Source: an uncultured Rhodospirillaceae bacterium | GTDB taxonomy: Bacteria; Pseudomonadota; Alphaproteobacteria; RF32; CAG-239 | Assembly (NCBI GenBank): GCA_900313355.1 | Contig: OMQZ01000047.1 | Span: 1-9,088 of the forward strand | Length of the DNA stretch: 9,088 nucleotides | Reading direction: 5' to 3' | Part shown: positions 1 through 6,401 of the stretch, one piece after another | Layout of the letters: every line of letters starts with the position of its first letter | Position numbering within the stretch: position 1 is the first letter of the stretch | The notes under the pieces: model-generated | The model's database searches: none | What the model was told of the DNA's origin: nothing | What the model saw: only the letters and a program-made list of their open reading frames with translations | Made by a program: the position numbers and the translations under genes

Positions 1-366
1 AATGGCATTTGTAATAAGACTATTAACATCAATTCCTGCCGGACAGGTTACAACTTCGCACCTTTCTCCTTTAGGTTCATCGCAAAGCGTATAAGCAGAA
101 TCATATAAACAATTAACAATTGTCTTACACCACTCAGTTTTATCCGTTTGTGTAAATCCCATACCCTCACAGTCATAATCCACACACTTTCGATAATCGG
201 TATCATACGGACAGAAAATATAGCGAGAATCATCAGTCCCGCAAGCCGCATTATAACCCAAAAAATAACCCATACTCTCACAATCAGGCAAGGTAGAACA
301 TGAATCTGCGCGTGCAATCGCAGGCAACAAAAACATAAATGCAAATAAACTTATCATCTTTTTCAT
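1..366 (-). CDS. Exported cysteine-rich repeat protein, N-terminal part (C-terminus off the window)
   Basis: An open frame runs from an ATG at 366 to the window edge without a stop, giving 122 visible residues. Residues 1-20 form a signal peptide: KK at the start, a hydrophobic core, then an ARA signal-peptidase I site before Asp21, so the product is probably exported through Sec. The mature part has 11 cysteines (23, 29, 42, 52, 61, 66, 80, 86, 95, 103, 108) in two imperfect repeats of about 35 residues. Each has C-E-x-M-G-Y/F, then a Cys, then C-x-YD-x-x-Y-x-x-C (29-61 and 66-95); a third appears to begin near Cys103. The even spacing suggests disulfide-stabilised modules. The weak Shine-Dalgarno GGGG lies 8 bases upstream. 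The gene starts 46 bases after pyrG with no hairpin between, so read-through from pyrG is possible. I do not recognise a named family; a small adhesin, cell-surface or secreted effector-like protein are all guesses. Confidence 0.8.
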   Translation of the reverse strand, partial: MKKMISLFAFMFLLPAIARADSCSTLPDCESMGYFLGYNAACGTDDSRYIFCPYDTDYRKCVDYDCEGMGFTQTDKTEWCKTIVNCLYDSAYTLCDEPKGERCEVVTCPAGIDVNSLITNAI

Positions 367-412
367 ATCTTTTTCCCCATAAGAATAATTAAAACATATT
401 TTCCTTACAAAA

Positions 413-2053
413 TCAAGATTTTTTTAAATCAATTGCCGCCTTAATCAATGAAACAAACAGCGGATGCGGCGCAAACGGTTTTGACTTCAACTCCGGATGA
501 AATTGTACACCGATAAACCAAGGATGGTCAACTCTTTCCACAATTTCAGGCAATTGTCCGTCAGGTGATCTTCCGCTCACAACCATGCCGCTGTCTTTTA
601 AGGTTTGTTCATAATTCATATTGACCTCATAGCGGTGGCGGTGGCGTTCTGAAATTTCATTTTGCCCATAGATCTCTCTAACCTTGCTCCCCTCTTTTAA
701 AACACACGGATAAGCACCTAAGCGCATTGTTCCGCCTAAATCGCCGTCTTTCGAACGTTTTTCGGTCACATCCCCCTTTTGCCACTCGGTCATTAAACCG
801 ACAACAGGTGTACACGTCGGGTTAAATTCAGTCGTATCCGCATCTTTAACCCCTGCCACATTGCGCATCGTCTCAATCACAGCCATCTGCATTCCAAAAC
901 AAATGCCCAAAAACGGAATTTTATGTTCTCTTGCGTATTTAATAGCATTGATTTTGCCCAATGTTCCGCGTTTACCGAACCCGCCCGGAACAATAATACC
1001 CTGAGTATCTTTTAAATATCTCTCAGGCTCATCTTTTTCCAAAAGTTCAGAATCAATCCACGAAATATCCGCTTTATAATGGTTGGCGATTGCGCCGTGT
1101 TTAATTGCCTCGTGCAAAGACTTATAAGCCTCCAAAAGCTGCGTATACTTGCCCACAACAGCGATTTTAACATCCCCCGAAGGATTTTTTGCCACATCAA
1201 CAATCTTTTGCCACTTACTCAAATCAGTGTGATGCTCTTGACACTCAATGCCGAAATGGTTACAAACCGCCCTGTCGATTCCTTCCTTGGCATATGCAAG
1301 CGGAACTTCATAAATATTTGAAACGTCCAAAGCGGTAATAACATTTTCCTCTTTCACATTGCAAAACAAAGCGAGTTTTCTTTTTTCATTTTGCTCAACG
1401 GGAATCTGACTTCTGCACAAAAGCATATCAGGTTGAATACCATATTCCTGAAGTTTTTTAACAGAGTGTTGAGTCGGTTTGGTCTTTAATTCGCCTGCTG
1501 TCGGAATATATGGCAACAACGTCAGGTGCACGAACATCACTCTTTCGCGTCCCAAATCATATGCAATTTGACGAATAGCTTCCAAATACGGCTGTCCTTC
1601 AATATCACCGACTGTTCCGCCGATTTCACACAAAACAAAATCTTCATCTGTTAAATGAGATAAAATAAAATCTTTAATTTCATTTGTAACGTGAGGAACG
1701 ACTTGAATAGTAGCGCCTAAATACTCCCCCCTGCGCTCGCGATTAATCACATTTTGATAAATTTTGCCGGATGTGACACTATCATATTTTGTAGCTGCCA
1801 CACCTGAAAAACGCTCATAGTGTCCCAAATCCAAATCAGCTTCCGTCCCGTCATCGGTCACATAAACCTCGCCGTGTTGATAAGGGCTCATTGTGCCGGG
1901 ATCCACATTCAAATAAGGATCAAGTTTGCGAAGTCTAACCTTAAATCCTCTGCCTTGTAAAATGGTTGCAAGGGAAGCCGATGCCAAACCCTTGCCAAGC
2001 GATGAAACCACCCCGCCCGTAATAAAAATAAACTTTGTTTGCGTTGCTGTCAT
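413..2053 (-). CDS. pyrG: CTP synthase (glutamine-hydrolysing)
   Basis: PyrG makes CTP from UTP, ATP and glutamine-derived ammonia, the last step of de novo pyrimidine nucleotide synthesis, in the cytosol. The 546 residues match the usual full length. The N-terminal synthase domain (about 1-270) carries the P-loop [10 protein letters not shown] at 13-22, the GEVYVTDDG segment at 61-69 and the conserved [13 protein letters not shown] stretch near 143-155. The C-terminal class I glutamine amidotransferase domain (about 295-540) has the oxyanion-strand motif PGGFGKRG at 356-363, the nucleophile Cys385 in GICFGMQ, and His519 and Glu521 in [15 protein letters not shown] lies at 470-478. One oddity is GTLG at 363-366, where most relatives I recall have Glu in place of the Leu. 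The start is set by AAGGGG eight bases upstream. It is the third gene of the tpiA-secG-pyrG cluster and lies 82 bases after secG, separated from it by a strong hairpin. Confidence 0.99.
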   Translation of the reverse strand: MTATQTKFIFITGGVVSSLGKGLASASLATILQGRGFKVRLRKLDPYLNVDPGTMSPYQHGEVYVTDDGTEADLDLGHYERFSGVAATKYDSVTSGKIYQNVINRERRGEYLGATIQVVPHVTNEIKDFILSHLTDEDFVLCEIGGTVGDIEGQPYLEAIRQIAYDLGRERVMFVHLTLLPYIPTAGELKTKPTQHSVKKLQEYGIQPDMLLCRSQIPVEQNEKRKLALFCNVKEENVITALDVSNIYEVPLAYAKEGIDRAVCNHFGIECQEHHTDLSKWQKIVDVAKNPSGDVKIAVVGKYTQLLEAYKSLHEAIKHGAIANHYKADISWIDSELLEKDEPERYLKDTQGIIVPGGFGKRGTLGKINAIKYAREHKIPFLGICFGMQMAVIETMRNVAGVKDADTTEFNPTCTPVVGLMTEWQKGDVTEKRSKDGDLGGTMRLGAYPCVLKEGSKVREIYGQNEISERHRHRYEVNMNYEQTLKDSGMVVSGRSPDGQLPEIVERVDHPWFIGVQFHPELKSKPFAPHPLFVSLIKAAIDLKKS

Positions 2054-2061
2054 AATATAAA

Positions 2062-2123
2062 CCCCTTATCATTTAAAGTGAAATAGGCATCTTACCTTGA
2101 TAAGATGCCTATGTGTTTATCAA
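2062..2123 (-). promoter_or_regulatory. pyrG leader with competing RNA pairings over the ribosome binding site
   Basis: In the minus-strand transcript three short segments can pair with a common partner. Segment B (CTTATCA, plus coordinates 2098-2104) lies in the left arm and loop of the secG-pyrG hairpin. It is complementary over 7 bases to segment D (TGATAAG, 2065-2071), which contains part of the pyrG Shine-Dalgarno AAGGGG (2062-2067). Shifted by one base (2097-2103), it is also complementary over 7 bases to upstream segment A (TTGATAA, 2117-2123). The complementarities are directly visible. That they switch the RNA is inference: the pairs are AT-rich and weak, and the main 12-bp hairpin should usually win. 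It matches no riboswitch class I recognise. Confidence 0.25.
2083..2112 (-). terminator. Perfect 12-bp hairpin between secG and pyrG (terminator or attenuator-like)
   Basis: The arms ATAGGCATCTTA (2083-2094) and TAAGATGCCTAT (2101-2112) are perfectly complementary with a 6-base loop. Read on the minus strand, the hairpin starts 23 bases after the secG stop codon and is followed by TTCACTTTAAA, a broken and weak U-tract. It could end part of the tpiA-secG transcripts, protect their 3' ends, or act as an attenuator in front of pyrG. On the plus strand no T-tract follows, so it would only serve the minus-strand genes. Confidence 0.55.
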
Positions 2124-2135
2124 ATAATCATTATC

Positions 2136-2450
2136 TTACTTTCCGAGTGGAATTGTCGGAACATCAGGAACATTTTGCGAAACAGGCGCACTTTGAACAA
2201 CCGAAGTCGGTTTACGCTCTGCTCCTCTGTAATAGAGACAAAGAGAAATACTTGTCACAAAAAATATTGTTGCCAAAATAGCCGTTAAACGTGTGAGCAA
2301 ATTTCCCGTTCCGCGTGCACTCAAAAAACTGTTTGCGCCGCTACCGCCGCCCAAACCGTTCAATGCACCGCCTCCCGAACGTTGCATTAAAATAATTGCC
2401 ACCAAAAAGATAGCCGTCATCAAATGCACAACAAGTAAAATCGAACCCAT
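2136..2450 (-). CDS. secG: Preprotein translocase subunit SecG
   Basis: SecG is the small, non-essential inner-membrane subunit of the SecYEG channel that helps SecA-driven protein export. The 104-residue product has the family layout: a first membrane segment at about 3-22, the conserved cytoplasmic loop QRSGGGALNGLGGGSG (23-38) followed by FLSARGTGNLLTR (42-54), and a second membrane segment at about 55-74. The tail after residue 75 is polar and proline/valine-rich, ending in VPTIPLGK, as in many alphaproteobacterial SecG proteins. AAAGGAA eight bases before the ATG fixes the start. It begins 20 bases after tpiA on the same strand, so the two are almost certainly cotranscribed; the hairpin behind it may lower read-through into pyrG. 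Confidence 0.97.
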   Translation of the reverse strand: MGSILLVVHLMTAIFLVAIILMQRSGGGALNGLGGGSGANSFLSARGTGNLLTRLTAILATIFFVTSISLCLYYRGAERKPTSVVQSAPVSQNVPDVPTIPLGK

Positions 2451-2470
2451 ATTAAAAATTCCTTTCTTTA

Positions 2471-3226
2471 TTATTTAGCTTTGCTTACAATCGTCATAAA
2501 GTCTTCGGCTTTAAGACTAGCACCGCCGATTAAGCCTCCGTCAATATCTTCTTTACTTAAGAGTTCGGATGCATTTTGCGGCTTCATGGAACCACCATAC
2601 AAAATACGCATGCGAGATGCAACACTTTTAGAAAGTTTTTGCGCAAGAACTTTTCTGATATGTGCATGAACTTCTTCAGCATCATCCGGAGTCGCCGTTT
2701 TGCCTGTGCCGATTGCCCAAACAGGCTCATAAGCAATAACTGTATTGCTTGCTGTCGCACCGTCCGGCAAAGAATCTTTAACTTGTTTTTCCGTGACACT
2801 TAAGGCCTTTCCTTTATTGCGTTCATCAAGTGTTTCACCGACACAAATAATGACCTTTAATCCGGCTTTTAATGCCGATTCGGCTTTTGCTTTAACAAGC
2901 GCACTCGATTCTTTATGGTCTGTTCGGCGTTCCGAGTGTCCTAAAATAACATAGTCGCAACCTGCATCTTTGAGCATATAAGGACTGACATCACCTGTGT
3001 GAGCCCCTTTTTCTTCCGTGTGACAATTTTGTGCCCCAAGCATAACTTTTGACCCACGCAACGCTTTTTTCACATTTGATAAAAGAGTAAAAGGCGGACA
3101 AACAAGAACCTCACATTTTGGTTTCATGGTTTTTGCGCTTGTTGCAATTTCTTTTGCAAGAGCCACACCGCTTGCTGTTAAGCCGTTCATTTTCCAGTTT
3201 CCGGCAATAAGAACTTTACGAGACAT
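2471..3226 (-). CDS. tpiA: Triosephosphate isomerase
   Basis: TpiA interconverts dihydroxyacetone phosphate and glyceraldehyde 3-phosphate in glycolysis and gluconeogenesis. The 251 residues form the usual single TIM barrel. The active-site residues are all present: Asn10 and Lys12 in GNWKMN (9-14), His97 in ILGHSERR (94-101), and Glu167 in AYEPVWAIGTGKTATP (165-180), which also holds the mobile loop 6. The phosphate-binding segments YGGSMKPQN (210-218) and GGLIGGASL (230-238) are intact. The HTEEKGAHTGDVS wording (69-81) resembles alphaproteobacterial enzymes. AAGGAA five bases before the ATG supports the start. This is the first gene of the minus-strand cluster. It must be transcribed from the region shared with ppiD, but I could not find a convincing promoter for it there. 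Confidence 0.99.
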   Translation of the reverse strand: MSRKVLIAGNWKMNGLTASGVALAKEIATSAKTMKPKCEVLVCPPFTLLSNVKKALRGSKVMLGAQNCHTEEKGAHTGDVSPYMLKDAGCDYVILGHSERRTDHKESSALVKAKAESALKAGLKVIICVGETLDERNKGKALSVTEKQVKDSLPDGATASNTVIAYEPVWAIGTGKTATPDDAEEVHAHIRKVLAQKLSKSVASRMRILYGGSMKPQNASELLSKEDIDGGLIGGASLKAEDFMTIVSKAK

Positions 3227-3245
3227 ATCAATTCCTTATAAAAAA

Positions 3246-3295
3246 TTTAAACTGAACCTTTTCTAACACACCTCTTTTCTTTTTTCCAGTTTAAA
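3246..3295. repeat. 9-bp inverted repeat in the tpiA/ppiD divergent region
   Basis: TTTAAACTG (3246-3254) and CAGTTTAAA (3287-3295) form a perfect 9-bp inverted repeat separated by 32 bases. It lies upstream of tpiA, between the two divergent genes. The spacing and symmetry could fit a pair of half-sites for a regulator or a long-loop hairpin. In AT-rich intergenic DNA a repeat of this size can also arise by chance, so this is a low-confidence call. Confidence 0.25.
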
Positions 3296-3322
3296 AAACT
3301 TTTCAACATCAATATTTATTAT

Positions 3323-3351
3323 TTGCATTCTAAATTGAATACTTCTATAAT
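3323..3351 (+). promoter_or_regulatory. Sigma70-type promoter for ppiD-fmt
   Basis: A -35 box TTGCAT (3323-3328, 4 of 6 matches) and a perfect -10 box TATAAT (3346-3351) are separated by the optimal 17 bases. Transcription would start near 3358 and give a leader of about 27 bases, with Shine-Dalgarno AGGA at 3374-3377 seven bases before the ppiD ATG. This is the best promoter match I found in the window. Confidence 0.75.
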
Positions 3352-3384
3352 GCCCTCAAAAATAATTTTTAGCAGGAAAGAAAA

Positions 3385-5271
3385 ATGATTAATAAATTAG
3401 CAAAAGCACAAAAAAGCTGGATCGCAAAATTAATTTTAACATTAACCGCCTTAAGTTTTATGTCTCTCTTTGGCATCACCGGATATATCTCAAGCGCCTC
3501 AAATAACAGAACTGTCATTAAGGTTGATAACGTTGAAGTCTCTCAGGCAGAATTTTCTTATGAATTTCAAAAAGAATTAAATGTCGCAAAAAACTTAATG
3601 AATATCGACTTAAATGAAGAGCAAAATGAACAGATTCGTTCATCTTTAATGAATGCTGTCGCTCAAAAAATGCTCAAAGACGCCATCATTGACCGTACCG
3701 CCAAAAAACATCATGTTTCTTTCCGCCCTGAATTAATCGGTCGTATTGTTATGAGCGAACCCTCTTTTCAAGATTTATCCGGTCAATTCAACCGTGATGT
3801 CTTTCGCCGTGTTTTATCTGAGAACCACATTACCGAGTCGGAATACACACGTTCCGTCGAGCGCGGGTTAGCAGAACAAATATTAATTTCATGGCCGACC
3901 AAAAACATCAACGTTCCTCAAGCCCTTTTAGACGCCGAATTAAAAATAGACAACAGACGCCGCACATTCAGATATGTATTGATTAACCCTCAAGAAATGA
4001 AGGTTGAGCGTCAAATATCTCAAGATGAAATTGAGCAATATTATGACGACTTTGCTTCTTCTTTTATTGCGCCTGAAACACGTGATTTATCAGTTGTTTA
4101 CCTTTCTATTGATGATGTTTTATCTCAAATCAACGTTTCCGATGATGAAATCAAAGCATACTATGATGAACACATTGAAGATTATGAAACTCCTGAAAAA
4201 CGTAATGTACTTCAAATGATGTTTGAAAATGAAGATGACGCACAAAATGCATATCTTGAACTTCAAAAAGGTCGTGATTTTTATGCTGTTGCCGATTCTA
4301 AAGCTCATCAAACAAAAAAAGAAACAGATCTTGGTATTGTTGCTGAAAATGAGCTTGTGTTTGAAATTGTAGAAGATGTATTTGCCTTGAAAAAAGGCGC
4401 ATATACAAAACCGGTTCAAGTCGGCGACATATGGCAAATCATGAAAGTCACCGAAGTAACTCCGCCATCAAAAGCAGATTATGCAAAAGTTTCTAAAGAA
4501 ATTAAAGATGAAATCTTAAATGAAGGCCTTTATGATGAAATCTATGCAACAGTCAGCAAAATTGAAGATGAACTCGGTGCCGGAAAAACGCTTGAAGAGA
4601 TTGCTTCAAAATTTAATACTTCTGTCTTAAAAGTTCAGGCTTTAAATGACGAAGGAGCAGCTTCCGAAAAACCCGAAAAACTTGCCAATCTCATTAGCTC
4701 ATCTGATTTTATTGACGCAGCCTTTTCTTATGCTGAAAAAGAAACAAGCCAAACGATTGAAACGGATGAAGGCATTGCCATTTTACGTGTTGATGCAATC
4801 AACGAGTCTCACCAAAAGAGCATAGAACAAGTTTCTCCCGAAATTAAAACTTTGTGGGAAGCAAATGAAAAAGACGCAATCGCACAAGAAAAAATCAACG
4901 ACATTATGCATGATTTAGAAAATGGAGCAGACTTTGCTCAAACAGTGCGTCGCTATGGTTTAACTTCATATAAATCACAACCGCTCACACGTAACGAAAC
5001 CTTTGCTGATTTGACTTATGCTGACATCAAGGAACTCTTTATGCAAGAGCTCAAAGCACCCTATCAAACAAAAGTAGCTGATAGTTACATCATTGCTATT
5101 GCCGAACAAGATTATCAAAATTCTGTACCGCTCGATGACAATGAAAAGGCACTTGTGATCCTCAAAAACAAACAAAGTTTAAGTGCTGATCTGCAAAAAG
5201 CAATGCTCGATTCTTATGCAAAAGATTACAAAATTAAAATCAAATACAAATTGATGGGCATTGAAGATTAA
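3385..5271 (+). CDS. ppiD: PpiD/SurA-like periplasmic foldase (parvulin-type peptidyl-prolyl isomerase family)
   Basis: This 628-residue protein has the PpiD layout: a short cytoplasmic N-terminus, one membrane anchor at about 13-36, then a large periplasmic part. Residues 43-170 are the SurA-N-like chaperone region, including TVIKVDNVEVSQAEFSYEF and the FQDLSGQFNRDVFRRVL segment (128-144). Two similar segments (211-233 and 251-273, pattern S-x-DEI-x-x-YYD ending in a PE.R-type stretch) precede a parvulin-like domain at about 272-358 with GRDFYAVAD, DLGIV and the GAYTKPVQVGDIWQIMKV ending. The usual parvulin His is not seen where the first strand reads VLQMMF, so isomerase activity is doubtful; chaperone function is more likely. 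Residues 360-628 are mostly charged and helical. In this family the protein helps newly exported proteins emerging from SecYEG to fold. Start choice follows the AGGA at 3374-3377. It is divergent from tpiA-secG and is followed by fmt after 42 bases. Confidence 0.9.
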   Translation: MINKLAKAQKSWIAKLILTLTALSFMSLFGITGYISSASNNRTVIKVDNVEVSQAEFSYEFQKELNVAKNLMNIDLNEEQNEQIRSSLMNAVAQKMLKDAIIDRTAKKHHVSFRPELIGRIVMSEPSFQDLSGQFNRDVFRRVLSENHITESEYTRSVERGLAEQILISWPTKNINVPQALLDAELKIDNRRRTFRYVLINPQEMKVERQISQDEIEQYYDDFASSFIAPETRDLSVVYLSIDDVLSQINVSDDEIKAYYDEHIEDYETPEKRNVLQMMFENEDDAQNAYLELQKGRDFYAVADSKAHQTKKETDLGIVAENELVFEIVEDVFALKKGAYTKPVQVGDIWQIMKVTEVTPPSKADYAKVSKEIKDEILNEGLYDEIYATVSKIEDELGAGKTLEEIASKFNTSVLKVQALNDEGAASEKPEKLANLISSSDFIDAAFSYAEKETSQTIETDEGIAILRVDAINESHQKSIEQVSPEIKTLWEANEKDAIAQEKINDIMHDLENGADFAQTVRRYGLTSYKSQPLTRNETFADLTYADIKELFMQELKAPYQTKVADSYIIAIAEQDYQNSVPLDDNEKALVILKNKQSLSADLQKAMLDSYAKDYKIKIKYKLMGIED

Positions 5272-5274
5272 GAA

Positions 5275-5294
5275 AAGCCGCCGAAAGGCGGCTT
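5275..5294 (+). terminator. GC-rich GAAA-tetraloop hairpin between ppiD and fmt, without U-tract
   Basis: AAGCCGCC (5275-5282), GAAA, GGCGGCTT (5287-5294) makes a very stable 8-bp stem capped by a GNRA tetraloop, three bases after the ppiD stop. The downstream sequence is CATTAACAAGG, so the U-tract expected of an intrinsic terminator is missing. It may partly terminate, or stabilise the ppiD 3' end while fmt is still expressed by read-through. No separate fmt promoter is evident in the 42-base gap. Confidence 0.5.
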
Positions 5295-5313
5295 CATTAA
5301 CAAGGAAAAGAAA

Positions 5314-6225
5314 ATGAAAATAGTTTTTATGGGCACACCTGATTTCGCCGCTCCTGTTTTAGAGCGATTGATTAAAGAGCATAATGTTGTCTGCGTCTAT
5401 ACAAAAGAGCCGAAACAATCCGGCAGGGGAAACGAATTAAGAAAGACGCCTGTCCATTTAATTGCTGAAAAATACGGCATTGAAGTCAGAACACCTAAAA
5501 CCCTGCGTGATGAACAAGCTCAAAAATCTTTTAAAGCTTTGAATGCGGACATATCCGTTGTTGCCGCTTATGGCCTGATTTTACCAAAACCAATCATCGA
5601 AGCTTTTCCTCTGGGTTGTTTAAATGTACATGCATCTCTTCTGCCGCGTTGGCGCGGAGCCGCCCCTATTCAGCGTTCTATTGAAGCAGGCGATTCTTCA
5701 AGCGGGGTCACAATCATGGAAATTGTAGAAGCTTTAGATGCCGGTAGGATGTATGAAAAAGGTATCGTTCCGATAACCAAAGAAACGACAGGCGGCTCAC
5801 TTCACGATTCGCTATCTGTTTTAGGCGCAGATTTAATGAGCCATGTTTTACAAAATTTTGATAAAATAACCCCGCTACCTCAAGATGAATCGTTGGTAAC
5901 GTATGCCAAAAAGCTCGAAAAAGAAGAAGAAAAGCTTGATTTTAATTTGTCTGCCGAATATTTGGAACGAAAAATCAGAGCCTTTAATCCTTTTCCCGCA
6001 ACTTATTTTGAATACAATGGTGAGCGTTTTAAAACATTAAAAGCAAAAGTCGTTGATAAAACAGCAAAACCGGCTCAAATTATAGAGGGAAAATCAAAAC
6101 TTGTTATTGCCTGTGCCGATAAGGCTCTAGAAATCGTTGAAATACAAAGGCAAGGCAAACGCGCAATGACAACTGATGAACTTTTGCGCGGATTCGAATT
6201 TAAAACCGGCGACCTCATAAAATAG
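5314..6225 (+). CDS. fmt: Methionyl-tRNA formyltransferase
   Basis: Fmt transfers a formyl group from 10-formyltetrahydrofolate to methionyl-tRNA(fMet), making the initiator tRNA for translation. The 303-residue length is close to the family norm of about 310. The N-terminal Rossmann-like catalytic domain (1-190) begins MKIVFMGTPDFAAPVLE and carries the active-site residues Asn104, His106 and Asp142 (LNVHASLLPRWRGAAPIQ at 103-120, LDAGRM at 141-146). The SLLPRWRG signature is intact at 108-115. The linker YAKKLEKEEEKLDF leads to the C-terminal tRNA-binding domain (about 207-303) with IRAFNPFPATYF (221-232). AAGGA (5302-5306) lies seven bases before the ATG. The deformylase gene def, which often precedes fmt, is not here; fmt instead follows ppiD, from whose promoter it is probably transcribed. 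A bidirectional terminator follows after about 140 bases of otherwise featureless DNA. Confidence 0.98.
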   Translation: MKIVFMGTPDFAAPVLERLIKEHNVVCVYTKEPKQSGRGNELRKTPVHLIAEKYGIEVRTPKTLRDEQAQKSFKALNADISVVAAYGLILPKPIIEAFPLGCLNVHASLLPRWRGAAPIQRSIEAGDSSSGVTIMEIVEALDAGRMYEKGIVPITKETTGGSLHDSLSVLGADLMSHVLQNFDKITPLPQDESLVTYAKKLEKEEEKLDFNLSAEYLERKIRAFNPFPATYFEYNGERFKTLKAKVVDKTAKPAQIIEGKSKLVIACADKALEIVEIQRQGKRAMTTDELLRGFEFKTGDLIK

Positions 6226-6366
6226 ATAATTCGTTTAGCCTGTATTGATATCAAAAAAATCATCATTACATTAAATGTGCTTAGAGCGTTACAGGAGATG
6301 AAAAAAACTCCGGCTTTTAGCAAGAGGTCCTTTTAAGTATTTACGGCATTGGGCTGTAAAAAAGGG

Positions 6367-6401
6367 AAAAAGAGAGGAAATAATGTTCCTCTCTTTTTTT
6401 T
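6367..6401. terminator. Bidirectional intrinsic terminator between fmt and glyS
   Basis: AAAAAGAGAGGAA (6367-6379) pairs perfectly with TTCCTCTCTTTTT (6386-6398) around the 6-base loop ATAATG. On the plus strand the stem runs into eight Ts (6394-6401), ending the ppiD-fmt transcript. On the minus strand the hairpin begins at the glyS stop codon and is followed by TTTTTCCC, so it also ends the glyS transcript. The preceding 6226-6366 stretch shows no gene, only the 10-bp palindrome TTGATATCAA at 6245-6254. Confidence 0.88.

Noticed and set aside
48..344. 98-residue minus-strand ORF
   Set aside because: Shadow frame of the cysteine-rich gene. The frame starting at 366 has a signal peptide, repeated cysteine motifs and runs open to the edge; this one is low-complexity hydrophobic and has no ribosome binding site.
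4120..4437. 105-residue minus-strand ORF inside ppiD
   Set aside because: Antisense shadow of an AT-rich coding sequence; Phe/Ile-rich, without a ribosome binding site or recognisable family.
6298..6336. 12-codon ORF after AGGAG downstream of fmt
   Set aside because: The AGGAG abuts the ATG with no spacer, the product is only 12 residues, and nothing supports translation.
6337..6360. Short translated resemblance to the SIYGIG segment of ribosomal protein S13 in the fmt-glyS gap
   Set aside because: The match is about seven residues followed at once by a stop, with no further similarity on either side; chance is the better explanation.
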